A DNA stretch of 64,000 nucleotides, from positions 2,523,501-2,587,500 of the forward strand of contig NZ_LGTC01000001.1 in NCBI RefSeq assembly GCF_001262605.1, written 5' to 3'. Under the pieces are notes generated by a model. It was not told where the DNA came from and did no database searches. It saw only the letters and a list, made by a program, of their open reading frames with translations. The position numbers and the translations under genes were made by a program. Below are positions 47,901 through 56,970 of this stretch, piece by piece. The first letter of the stretch is position 1, and the number at the start of each line of letters is the position of its first letter. The DNA comes from Pseudobacteroides cellulosolvens ATCC 35603 = DSM 2933 (lineage in GTDB: Bacteria > Bacillota > Clostridia > Acetivibrionales > DSM-2933).

Positions 47901-48169
47901 GTACAGGTATAAAAAAACCCCTGGATGAAGTTTGTGATGACTTGGCAGATAGGCTTATAAATATTTTCAGAAGAAATAATGAGGGCAACAGACCTGTATA
48001 TGGAGGCCAGTCAAGTCTATTCAATAAAGAAGACTTTATGGACAATATTCTTTTTTACGAATATTTTCACGGTGATCTTGGAGCAGGCCTTGGTGCCAGC
48101 CACCAGACAGGTTGGACCGGGCTTGTGGCAAATCTGATACAAGAAAAAGGAATCACAGAAAAGGCATAA
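44996..48169 (+). CDS. MGH1/GH63-like glycosidase, 1057 residues
   Basis: A very large cytoplasmic protein of the MGH1-like (mannosyl-oligosaccharide glucosidase, GH63-related) (alpha/alpha)6-barrel group. Family signatures are [26 protein letters not shown] near residue 490, [21 protein letters not shown] (an Asp/Glu-bearing catalytic segment), [14 protein letters not shown] near residue 617 and [18 protein letters not shown] near residue 928. Bacterial members hydrolyse alpha-glucosidic linkages in short glycans; the exact substrate is unknown. AGGAGG lies before the ATG. It is the second gene of an operon with the GH13 enzyme and is followed by a strong terminator. Confidence 0.88.
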   Translation: [1057 protein letters not shown]

Positions 48170-48186
48170 ACGTAATATATTATATT

Positions 48187-48231
48187 AAGAACTGCCAATG
48201 AGGGCTAACCTTTTTGGCAGTTCTTCTTTTT
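48187..48231 (+). terminator. Intrinsic terminator of the glucan operon
   Basis: A perfect 12-bp AAGAACTGCCAA stem with its complement is followed by CTTTTTG, 18 bp after the stop. Confidence 0.9.
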
Positions 48232-48334
48232 GTAGTGCCTTATCATAAAGCCATGCTAAAAACATATATTACATTAAGTATTAACAAATAATTAACTGGT
48301 AATACCCAAAATATAATGCAGGGAGTGGTTTAAA

Positions 48335-49531
48335 ATGTGTGGAATTGCCGGATGGATAAATCTCAATGAAGATATACGCCCATTCCAAGATAAATTGGAG
48401 CAAATGACATCCAAGTTAATGTACAGGGGTCCTGATGCCAGAGGTAAATGGACTTCAACCCATGCACTCATAGGACATACACGGCTGATAGTTGTTGACC
48501 CGGCTGGAGGAGGTCAACCTATGGTTAAAACCTATGGAAACCGCCAATATGTCATAACATATAACGGCGAACTATATAATACATCAGATTTACGTGAAGA
48601 ACTTGAGTTACTAGGTCATAAGTTTATAAGCAATTCGGATACTGAGGTGCTGCTTGTCTCATATATTGAATGGGGGCCCCAATGTGTTGAACGGCTAAAC
48701 GGAATTTACGCATTCGGAGTATGGGACGAATACTCCCAAAGTCTTTTCCTGGCACGTGACAGATTTGGGGTTAAGCCGCTATTCTATGCACAGGTTGGTA
48801 ATTCACTTATATTTGGCTCTGAAATAAAAGTTCTTTTAGAGAGCAATTTAATTAAGCCACAAATTGATAAGGATGGCTTATTGGAAATTTTTTCTCTTGG
48901 ACCTGCCAGATCACCCGGTATCGGTGTATTCAAAGGCATACACGAACTAAATCCTGCCCATTGCCTTTTACATAACAGTAATGGCACATTTGTAAGAAAG
49001 TACTGGTCCCTTACAAGTTATGAACACAAGGACAACCTTGAATATACAATAGATACTGTAAGAGATTTGGTTAAGGATGCCGTGGCCCGACAACTTGTAG
49101 CCGATGTACCCGTATGTGTATTTCTCTCAGGCGGTTTGGATTCAAGTGCTATAACAGCTATAGCTGCAAAATCATTTTATGCCTCGGGTAAAAATAAGCT
49201 GCACACCTACTCAATTGATTATGCAGGCAATGATTTGTTCTTTAAAGCCAACGATTTTCAACCTGATTCAGATGCTTACTGGGTTAAACGAATGTCGGAG
49301 GAATTCGGTACCTGTCACCACTATATAACCATAGACAATGAAAGCCTTGCCAAAGCACTTGAAGATGCTGTTCTAGCAAGGGATTTACCAGGCATGGCAG
49401 ATATCGATTCATCACTTTTGCTGTTTTGCAGAAAGGTCAAACAGGACGCAACAGTTGCACTATCAGGTGAATGTGCTATATCATTGATGTATTATCATAT
49501 GTTAATTCTGAAATGTCCACAAGCAATTTAA
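48335..49531 (+). pseudogene. asnB: Asparagine synthase B, truncated by element insertion
   Basis: The first about 380 residues of a glutamine-hydrolysing asparagine synthetase. The catalytic Cys is residue 2 (MCGIAGW), glutaminase motifs YRGPDARG and YNGELYN are present, and the synthetase P-loop is FLSGGLDSSAI near residue 265. Homology stops at SGECA, where family members continue into the DEIFGGYP motif; the next codons are read from a foreign sequence and stop at 49531. The C-terminal about 230 residues, including part of the active site, are missing and are not found elsewhere in the window. The recombinase stop codon overlaps the junction, so insertion is the likely cause. Confidence 0.85.
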
Positions 49532-51098
49532 ACTCTATAGTTTTATCATGGTAAATCAATATTCTGTCCAAAATCATCTCAATAACCTTTCTATCAGGTC
49601 GCTCTGATTCAATGATGCTATCAAATTTATCAATAGCTGTTTGTATCTTCTTTTCGATATCTTTATTTCCCACTCTTTTGAGCTCTTCAATTTTTATTGT
49701 CAATTCATTTATCCTAGCTTTTTTATCATTCTCTAACTGAGAGTAACTATCTTCTATAATTTCGCGAAATTCCGCATTCGTCTCTTTGATTATATCTTTG
49801 ATTTTCTGATTTAGAAGTATCTTCAATTCTTCATTTGTGACCTTGAGTTCCTTTTGAAGTCTATTCAATGACTCTGTTACATTCTTTCTACTTTGTTCAA
49901 AATTGAAGGTTTTTAAGTACTCTTCATATTGATTTTTTATCTCTTTTAAAAACTCTTTAAAGAAAAATAAGAGTTTGTCCTCCCATACATTATGACTAAC
50001 GCACCTTTGAAGACCATATTTCGCATATTGTGTACATTCATAACCCCTTATGACTTTAGGTTTTCTTCCTAAATTCTTTCCAGTTGCAGCAAAACCACAA
50101 TCGCCACAAAAAACAAAGGATGAAAATATATAATCATATTTTGCATTTCCCTTGTAAGTAGCTTTTACATTTGAAAAGCTCTTTCCGCTATAATCAATAA
50201 GGCTTCTTCTCTTATTGTTTATCTGTTGTGCTAATTCAAAATCCTCTTTGCTTATAATTGCTTCATGGTGGTTTTCAAAACAATACTGTTCTTCTTTCTT
50301 TACTTTTTCTTGTTTCCCGCCAATTTTTTTATTTTGCTTTTTATGTGTCCATAAGGTGCCAATATATAAATCATTTTGAACTATTCTTTGAATATTATGA
50401 GTCTGCCACAAATCGCTAACTAAATTTTTGAATACTCGACCACTTTCAGCGTGTTTTTGCTTAATATATGCTGATGGTGTCGGATAACTTTTTTCATTTA
50501 GGATATCGCTAATCTTTTTATACCCCAAGCCATCTATATAAAGTTTAAATATTAACTGGATAATGGGTCTTATATTCTCATCTATATATAGTTTAGATTT
50601 GTTATTTGGGTCTTTTATATATCCGTATAAATTTCCCATTACGAGTTCACCTTTTCTTTGCTTTATGTGCATATTTGCTTTAATTTTTTTAGAAATATCT
50701 TTTACATATCTTTCATTATACCATGTTTTTATTCCAAGTATATCATCATCATCTGATTCTGTGTCATAACCACTACCTTCTTCGGGCAAAACCAACCTCT
50801 TTCCATTTGTTTGTACATATTCAATAAATAGTAATGTTTTCGCATTATGTCTGCCTATTCTCGAAATATCTTTGGCAATAATAACGTCAACTTTACCATT
50901 CTCAATATCTTCTTTCATCCTATTAAAAGCTGGTCTATCAAATGTATATCCGCTATAATTATCATCGACATACATTCTACATATTTCCCAGTTTAATTTT
51001 TTTGCATATTCTATAATAATTTCTTTCTGTGCTACTATAGAAGAGTAGTTTTCCTTATCTTCATCGCGGGATAAACGTACATACCCAACCACGTTCAT
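49476..51098 (-). CDS. Large serine recombinase
   Basis: A 540-residue site-specific recombinase of the large serine type. The resolvase domain holds the catalytic Ser10 in GYVRLSRDED, followed by IIAKDISRIGRHNAKTLLFIEYV. The recombinase domain covers about residues 150-290, and a zinc ribbon (FCGDCGF...YECTQY...RCVSH) lies near residues 325-365. A long coiled coil (about 385-500) precedes the C-terminal end. Such enzymes join phage or transposon att sites in one direction. The stop codon overlaps the asnB junction, placing the gene at the element end, next to its att site. GAGGT precedes the ATG. Confidence 0.92.
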   Translation of the reverse strand: MNVVGYVRLSRDEDKENYSSIVAQKEIIIEYAKKLNWEICRMYVDDNYSGYTFDRPAFNRMKEDIENGKVDVIIAKDISRIGRHNAKTLLFIEYVQTNGKRLVLPEEGSGYDTESDDDDILGIKTWYNERYVKDISKKIKANMHIKQRKGELVMGNLYGYIKDPNNKSKLYIDENIRPIIQLIFKLYIDGLGYKKISDILNEKSYPTPSAYIKQKHAESGRVFKNLVSDLWQTHNIQRIVQNDLYIGTLWTHKKQNKKIGGKQEKVKKEEQYCFENHHEAIISKEDFELAQQINNKRRSLIDYSGKSFSNVKATYKGNAKYDYIFSSFVFCGDCGFAATGKNLGRKPKVIRGYECTQYAKYGLQRCVSHNVWEDKLLFFFKEFLKEIKNQYEEYLKTFNFEQSRKNVTESLNRLQKELKVTNEELKILLNQKIKDIIKETNAEFREIIEDSYSQLENDKKARINELTIKIEELKRVGNKDIEKKIQTAIDKFDSIIESERPDRKVIEMILDRILIYHDKTIEFKLLVDISELTYDNTSMI

Positions 51099-53360
51099 TT
51101 CAAATACCTCATCTTCACATTTTAAATATGGGCTATATCACCGATATTATATAATAGTTAATTTAGAAAGTAAACGGAATCAATAATGATTACTGATTTC
51201 TGACCTTTCTATGATCATTTTCTTCAGAACACCCTTTATATCCGCTTTCCCAGATATAAATACGGAAATACTTTTATACTTTTTCTTATATTCATCAATC
51301 CTACTGATAATCTCACTATTATTACTTTCTTCTTCAGTAATATAGATTATGAGATTTGATTCAGATTTAAAAGTTGTTTCCTTTATTCTCATTTTTCCCC
51401 CTATTTTATAAAAACAAAAAGACACTACTAAAAGTATATTAGCAATATCTTGTCTTTCTTTACTCCTTCCAGCTATCAACCTTAACGTTTCTATTTAAAA
51501 ATCTATCTTAGCCCCTACATCTTTGAAATAATCCTCTTCCTTCACTTTTCTAATAAAATCCCTAACATCATCAATAGAATCTGTTACTTCAAAATCCGGC
51601 AAGGCTTTTAAAACCCTCTGTCGGTATCTGCCTTTTTTACTTATCCTGAAATCGAGAACAGCTATAACCCCGGTATCTGTTTCACATCTAATTAATCTTC
51701 CAATCCCCTGCTTCAATTTGATTATCATTTCTGGAAACACTATGCTGTCAATAAATTTTCCCATAGTATCGAACTGCTCTTTTTTGTATTCCGCAATGGG
51801 TGTAGGTGTAGGAAATGGTAAATTCACAATAATAAGTGAAGATAAAATATCACCAGGGCAATCCACTCCTTCCCAAAAAGAGCCGGTAGCAAAAAGAACA
51901 CCGTTTCCGCTATTTTTATAAGCTTCTACGATGTTCCTTTGACTTTTGTCCATTTTAAAAAGAGGGTATTTAATTCTACTTCGGGCCAACTCATAAACCT
52001 TTGATAACAATGTATATGATGTAAATAGAATAACAGCATGTCCCCAAGTTGCATCAACCAAGTTAATGATTTCCTCTGCAACAGCTTCTATGAATAGATC
52101 ACATTGTTTGTCTGGAAACGGTACCTTTTCACTTATATATAGCAAAGCATTTTTATTATAATCAAATGGTGATGAATAGCTTATTTGACTTGTTTTGCTT
52201 GGTGTTATTAAATCTATCCCAGTATTACGTTTAAAATAATCAAATCCTAGATCATCAGACAATGTTCCTGATGTCACAATTTTCGGAATTCCATTCCTCC
52301 ATAACAGTTGATATAACTGATATTCCAAATCTATGGGAACGCCACGAATTGCAATAAGACTTTCATTTCCAGGATTCTCAAGCCAATATACAGCATCATT
52401 AGTTTTTAATATGTTTTCAAGTTGTTGCTCTATTTCCAAAACCATCATTTCTAATTCTCTGCTTTTAGAAATAATGGTGGAACAGTAATCTTTTATATTG
52501 CTGATTTGTAAAAGCATTTCAACTAGGATTTCTCTTTCATGATAGCCAATTGTAACCCCTATTTGAGATACGTCATCATCAATAATCTCTCTATTAATAT
52601 TTGAAATCAGTCTCCTAAAGAATTTTGTCCTCAATAAACATAATCTTTCCAGTTTGAGTTTTGCTGAATTTTGAAACGATTTTTTACCCTTCAGATTACT
52701 ACTGATCATATTCGACATTATTGTTATATCTTCACCAGAAAAGCTTTTAACAAGGATCTGCCTCGCTGCATCCATCAACTTATGTGCTTCATCTATAATA
52801 TCAATTGAATGTTCCGGAATCAGCATTTGCCTTCCTTTTGCTCTTTTGACTGCATCTGCAAGATAATAATTGTGGTTACATACCTGAAAGTCATGGAAAG
52901 GTGCTCTTGCATATTCCATGTATTTCATGTATTCACAATCTTTAAATCTAGGACAGCTTTTGTCACAATTCTTTGGTACATTAATTTTCTGAACAATATG
53001 ATTTTTTAGTCCTTTGTATTCATCTAAATCAATTGAATTTCTAAGATTGAACGAATTAAGCTTTTCAAACAAGTCTCTATCAACGGCCTTTTTACTGTTT
53101 TTCAAGTATTCTACCAACCGTTCATACCTCATTTTACAAAAGTAATGCTCTTTACCTTTTCTTAATACCGCACTTAGCGAACGATTTATAACTCTGTTTT
53201 TATATAAGATTTCTGATAAAGTTGGAACATAATTATTGATAATGGCATTCTGCAAGTCAATACTGGATGTAGATATTACACATGGTATAGAATCTTCTTG
53301 GCTTATACCATCTTTACTCTGCCTTTTCCTTTCATACAATGCATAACTACACAGGAGTAA
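49478..53360. mobile_element. Remnant of a serine-recombinase integrative element
   Basis: The left boundary is sharp: asnB homology ends at about 49477 and the recombinase gene ends at 49476. The right boundary lies near 53340-53360, where a helicase reading frame loses homology just before the ribosome binding site of a hydrolase gene. Contents are a large serine recombinase, a small protein and a 5'-truncated helicase. The rest of asnB is not at the right end, so the structure is a rearranged or partly deleted element, not a clean insertion. Boundaries are inferred. Confidence 0.55.
51180..51392 (-). CDS. Small hypothetical protein of the recombinase element
   Basis: A 70-residue acidic-then-basic protein beginning MRIKETTFKSESN and ending ERSEISNHY. 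It has a predicted alpha/beta pattern and no membrane segment. The start at 51392 follows AGGGGG at short spacing; a longer frame to 51479 lacks a ribosome binding site. It lies 80 bp upstream of the recombinase gene in the same direction and is probably part of the same element, perhaps as an accessory factor, though no family was recognised. Confidence 0.6.
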   Translation of the reverse strand: MRIKETTFKSESNLIIYITEEESNNSEIISRIDEYKKKYKSISVFISGKADIKGVLKKMIIERSEISNHY

Positions 53361-53399
53361 CCTAATGAACAAAGCATTCTCATACATAATTGACTGCAT
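51495..53399 (-). pseudogene. DinG/Rad3-type DNA helicase lacking its Walker A end
   Basis: About 620 residues of a superfamily 2 DinG/XPD-like helicase. Present are the VISTSSIDLQNAIINNYVP segment (motif Ia region), four clustered Cys of an Fe-S-like site (CDKSCPRFKDC with a further Cys upstream), the IIDEAHKLMDAAR motif II, FATGSFWEGVDCPG, and the KLKQGIGRLIR motif VI. Missing is the N-terminus with the Walker A GTGKS motif: recognisable homology begins only at about LLLCSYALYERKRQ. The visible Met codons lie on or beyond the element boundary. Without motif I the protein could not hydrolyse ATP, so it is scored as truncated. Confidence 0.78.
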
Positions 53400-54315
53400 A
53401 TCCTTGGAACTTCTTCATAGAGAAAGAAGCTCCAAATCACACTTTTCAACCGACTCAAACATTGACATAACAAACTTCTACAAAAAACCTTCAATCCCAA
53501 TAATCACTCTTAACCCAACTGATAAACCAACAATATACTCTTACACCTTCAAAAGCGAAGTTGACAATAACAAATGCAATGAATTGATCCATGGACTTTA
53601 TTATAAAAACCCAACCCAACCAGCATCAAAGTCAATAGTCTTAGTCCCTGGCTGGAGGATGAAAGATTATTCTGCAATATCAGATATTTTTTTAGAAGGT
53701 TTTCTGGAAAATGGTTATGATGTGTATTTTATATCTTTACCCTTTCATAATCCTAGGGCAGGAAGTGATTCAGAATATTGCAGCGAATTAATGATTAGTA
53801 CCGACATTGGTAGAACCCTGTTATCTGTAAAACAAGCAGTGTCAGACATTCGGGCACTAATATGCTATCTTAAAAGCATCAACCAAAAGGTTGTACTTGC
53901 AGGTATCAGCCTTGGCGGTTTTATAACCAATTTAACTGCAACTGCTGATGAAAACATAGATGCACTCATATCTGCGTTTTATGCAAACAGTATGTCGTAT
54001 TCAACATGGCACACTATTCCTGGCAGGTACCTAAAAAGAGATTTTGTTGCCAATTCATTTGATTATGAAACGTTAAAACAGAAATGGAACATTTTTAATC
54101 CAAGCCTACGTATGCCTCTTATACCAAAAGAGAATATCCTATTATTCAGTGGATTATATGACAAATATGTTCATATAGAAGATACTGATAGATTGTGGGA
54201 AGCCTGGAATAAGCCAAAAAGAATTTTATATAAGATTGGACACTCGGGACTTATAATCTATAAAAAAAAAATATTACATGAGTCTTTATTGTTTATAAAA
54301 GAAAAAAACCTTTAG
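53365..54315 (+). CDS. Alpha/beta hydrolase
   Basis: A 316-residue alpha/beta-hydrolase. The oxyanion region is SIVLVPGWRMKDYSAISDIFLEGFLENGYDVYFISLPFH, the nucleophile elbow is LAGISLGGF (Ser near residue 195), the acid is in LFSGLYDKYVHIED, and the His is in KIGHSGLI. An N-terminal cap region of about 90 residues precedes the fold. The substrate is unknown. AGGAG seven bases before the ATG supports the start at 53365. The first 35 bases overlap the truncated helicase frame on the other strand, which marks the element boundary. Confidence 0.85.
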   Translation: MNKAFSYIIDCISLELLHRERSSKSHFSTDSNIDITNFYKKPSIPIITLNPTDKPTIYSYTFKSEVDNNKCNELIHGLYYKNPTQPASKSIVLVPGWRMKDYSAISDIFLEGFLENGYDVYFISLPFHNPRAGSDSEYCSELMISTDIGRTLLSVKQAVSDIRALICYLKSINQKVVLAGISLGGFITNLTATADENIDALISAFYANSMSYSTWHTIPGRYLKRDFVANSFDYETLKQKWNIFNPSLRMPLIPKENILLFSGLYDKYVHIEDTDRLWEAWNKPKRILYKIGHSGLIIYKKKILHESLLFIKEKNL

Positions 54316-54357
54316 AACATTGCAATGAAGTAAGAACATCTTTAGGATGTGAAATAG

Positions 54358-55742
54358 ATGCTTTTTATTTGTATTTTTCTTTGGACAATGTCTGCAATGC
54401 TATTTTTCAGCAATCCTAAAAACAAGGTAAATGTCTGGTGCAGCCTGGTTGCATTTTTTTCAGGTTGTGCCGGGCTTGGGACTTATATTGAAGAATCGGT
54501 AATTTCACTGCTTACGGGTCAACTAAAATATTGGATAACAATACTTGACTCATTCATTTTTACGCTTTCTCACCAATTTTCACCATATGCATTCTTAGTT
54601 TATTCAATCCATTATTCAAATTCATTCAAAAAACGTTCCGACAGAATTAATAAACACTTTAGCAGGGTTCTTGCAATTCCAGCATTAATAGGCTATTTTG
54701 CACAACAAATAGTCCCGTATTTTAAACCCAATTATGTATACCTTTGTATTTGGGTAGTACCTTACATATTCTGCGGAAATTACTTGATATTCAAGGAGTA
54801 TCTTAAAGAAACCAACCTACGAATCAAGCAACAAAAACTTCTGGTATGCATATTATTTTGCCCCATAACATTGCTTACTGCATTCCTTAATTATATTTTT
54901 GGGTTAATTGATATCAAAGACGCGTGGCGTTTCCAGGTGTTTACGGTAGGAACTGTGTTTTTCCTATTCATAATATACGCAGTTAAATTTGGTGCATTAG
55001 GAGTTAAACTTAAAATTGAAAATACCGCTTGGATAATGCTTTTAAAGCCTTTTCTTCAGGGACCGTCCAGCTGAATCATTCTATTAAAAACGGTATATTG
55101 AAAATAACCATGTGTATAGATAATATAAAAATTAGTACCAAAAAAGCCAATGAGCTTGAAACCCTTAAGAAATCACTTAATGAGGATATTCATATAATAT
55201 CTGTTTCAGCTGATCACTTGATTGAAATGGTTAAACGATTTCGGGAGCAGATGCAGGATATTGTTATTAGTCCAACCCAGAATTCTATTATGGATATAGT
55301 AAACCAAGCATTAACCATGGTTAACCCCTTAATTTTATCTAAAAACGTAACTGTGATAAAAGATATGGAGTTTGATGCAATTTTAAAGTGTGATGAATTC
55401 CATTTGAAAGAGGCCTTGATCAATATTCTGAAAAATTCGATTGATGCTATGGAACCAAATGGAAGAATCATAATAGATTTTAGCAGGACTCAAAACAGAG
55501 GTATTGCTATTAGTATTACCGACGATGGAAAAGGAATTCCAGAAGATACTATTAACCGTGTATTCGATTCATTCTTCTCAACCAAGAAAAGCGATCTTAA
55601 TTTTGGCCTGGGCCTTTTTTACTGTTATAACGTGATGCTTTATCATGGAGGGAAGTGTGATATCAGTAGCAGAGTAGGCGAAGGTACATCGGTATTTCTG
55701 ACCTTTAATAAGAAAAGTGTTTTTGAAGTCGTTGAAGTATAA
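54358..55742 (+). pseudogene. Membrane histidine kinase, frameshifted
   Basis: One sensor kinase in two frames. The first (54358-55074) encodes an N-terminal membrane region with about seven hydrophobic segments, ending in KFGALGVKLKIENTA. The second, in frame from 55029, gives LDNAFKAFSSGTVQLNHSIKNG with the phospho-accepting His, then the N box ILKNSIDAM, G1 DDGKGIP and G2 GLGLFYC. One base is missing near 55027-55029; restoring it gives a protein of about 460 residues. The response regulator gene follows 13 bp later, so they form a two-component pair. Signal and targets are unknown. Confidence 0.82.
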
Positions 55743-55755
55743 CGGAGGTTTTTAT

Positions 55756-56376
55756 ATGGATCAGATTAGAATTATTATAGTAGAAGATGATACTGATTGG
55801 ATGAAAACTATCACCAAATTCCTTAGTAATGAAGATGATTTCCTAATTGTGGGTACTGCCACCTCTAAAGCTGATTCTGTTAAACTGGCAAAAAGCATAG
55901 ATTTTGATATTATTCTAATGGATATAAATTTGTCAGGTGATAATTACGATGGCATCAATGCCGCCCAAGAAATTTTGGAATTTTCCAATAGAAAGATACT
56001 GATGCTAACCTGTATCAGTGATATTGATGTCATAAAAAACTCATTTACTGCTGGAGCCGTCAATTACATAACCAAAGATAACTACCGAGAGCTTCCAGGT
56101 ATTATCAGAAATTGTCTTAATGATAATTCTCCGCTTAATGTTATGCTGCAAGAATACGCCCGTTTGAAGGAACAATAGCAGCTCATGCCGCTTTCCGATG
56201 CAGAAAAGGAAGTGTATGTTCTTATTGAAAAAGGGCATTCAAGAGCTGATTTGCAGAAGATTTTGGTGAAGAGCGAGAATACCATAAAAAAGCAGATTAA
56301 GGGTATTTTCAAAAAGCTTGGGGTGAAGAATAGTCAGGAAGCGGTTCGGAAGGTTAAACGGAAGGGACTTTTATAG
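55756..56376 (+). pseudogene. NarL/LuxR-type response regulator with internal amber stop
   Basis: The receiver domain (residues 1-125) has IIVEDDTDW, the phosphorylated Asp in ILMDINLSG and the Lys in YITKDNY, and begins at 55756 after GGAGG. A TAG at 56176-56178 interrupts the frame at residue 141. The same frame then continues with PLSDAEKEVYVLIEKGHSRADLQKILVKSENTIKKQIKGIFKKLG, a LuxR-type DNA-binding helix-turn-helix, ending at 56376. As read, only a receiver-only protein is made unless the stop is suppressed. A sense codon at this position would give a normal-length regulator of about 206 residues. The locus looks decayed together with the kinase. Confidence 0.8.
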
Positions 56377-56566
56377 AAGTTATTGAGCTCCAAAGCCTTG
56401 CTCTTTAAGACTTAAGCTGTTTGTTGCACCAAATTTAAAATACATCCTCTTCTCGGAGTATAACACCAATTACTTCAACCCCTATTGAAATCTCTTTATG
56501 TTTATCTATAAGCCGCCGAAATACACAATAGCTATTGCAATACTCATGCCAATTCTACCTAAATCC

Positions 56567-56970
56567 CTAATCGGTAACTGTAAAATCTTCAAGTTGATTA
56601 TAAATTTTCAAAGTACATATACTTTCATCGTTACCTATCTTATAGCTTATTTGTGTCATTTCAAAAGGTTCAATCTTCTTTCCTATTTTAGACTTATCAA
56701 TACACAATCTATTATTCCCTTTATAAGATTCCCCTATATAATTCCCTTCCGAAGAATAGATTTCATTATCAATAAACTTACCGATTATTTTGCCATCTGA
56801 ATTCCATAAGAACCCTTTATCAAAATACCCAATACATTTACCGCTCCAGTTCCAATACCATTGCAATTGATTAATCAATTTATAATACTTGCTAATTGCG
56901 TTAATATGAGGCGAGAACAGCAACAATCCACCACATGCTAAAAAATATAATATCATTAAATTACTAATTA
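56567..56970 (-). pseudogene. 3' part of an IS-split membrane gene (4-fold beta-flower-like domain)
   Basis: The C-terminal part of the gene broken by the IS982-family element. It begins with a hydrophobic helix (MILYFLACGGLLLFSP) and continues with a soluble domain of repeated short hairpins (SGKCIGYFDKGFLWNSDGKIIGKFIDNEIYSSEGNYIGES). That repeat resembles the 4-fold beta-flower fold. It has no ribosome binding site of its own. After removing the IS and one TAATTA, the reading frame joins the N-terminal part at 58101-58404 without a shift. The 190 bp between this and the response regulator hold no gene. Confidence 0.75.

Noticed and set aside
48335..53400. asnB interrupted by an excisable element that is removed during development, as with sigK
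   Set aside because: Developmental excision needs the other half of the gene at the far end of the element. The sequence after 53350 is an unrelated hydrolase gene with its own ribosome binding site, so excision could not rebuild asnB here.
56176..56178. Pyrrolysine insertion at the amber codon of the response regulator
   Set aside because: No pyrrolysine genes or insertion signal are visible in the window, and response regulators are not known to use pyrrolysine. A simple nonsense change explains it.
56498..56800. Plus-strand 100-residue reading frame
   Set aside because: It is antisense to the beta-flower-like fragment, which has the better protein character and rejoins in frame with the other half of its gene.
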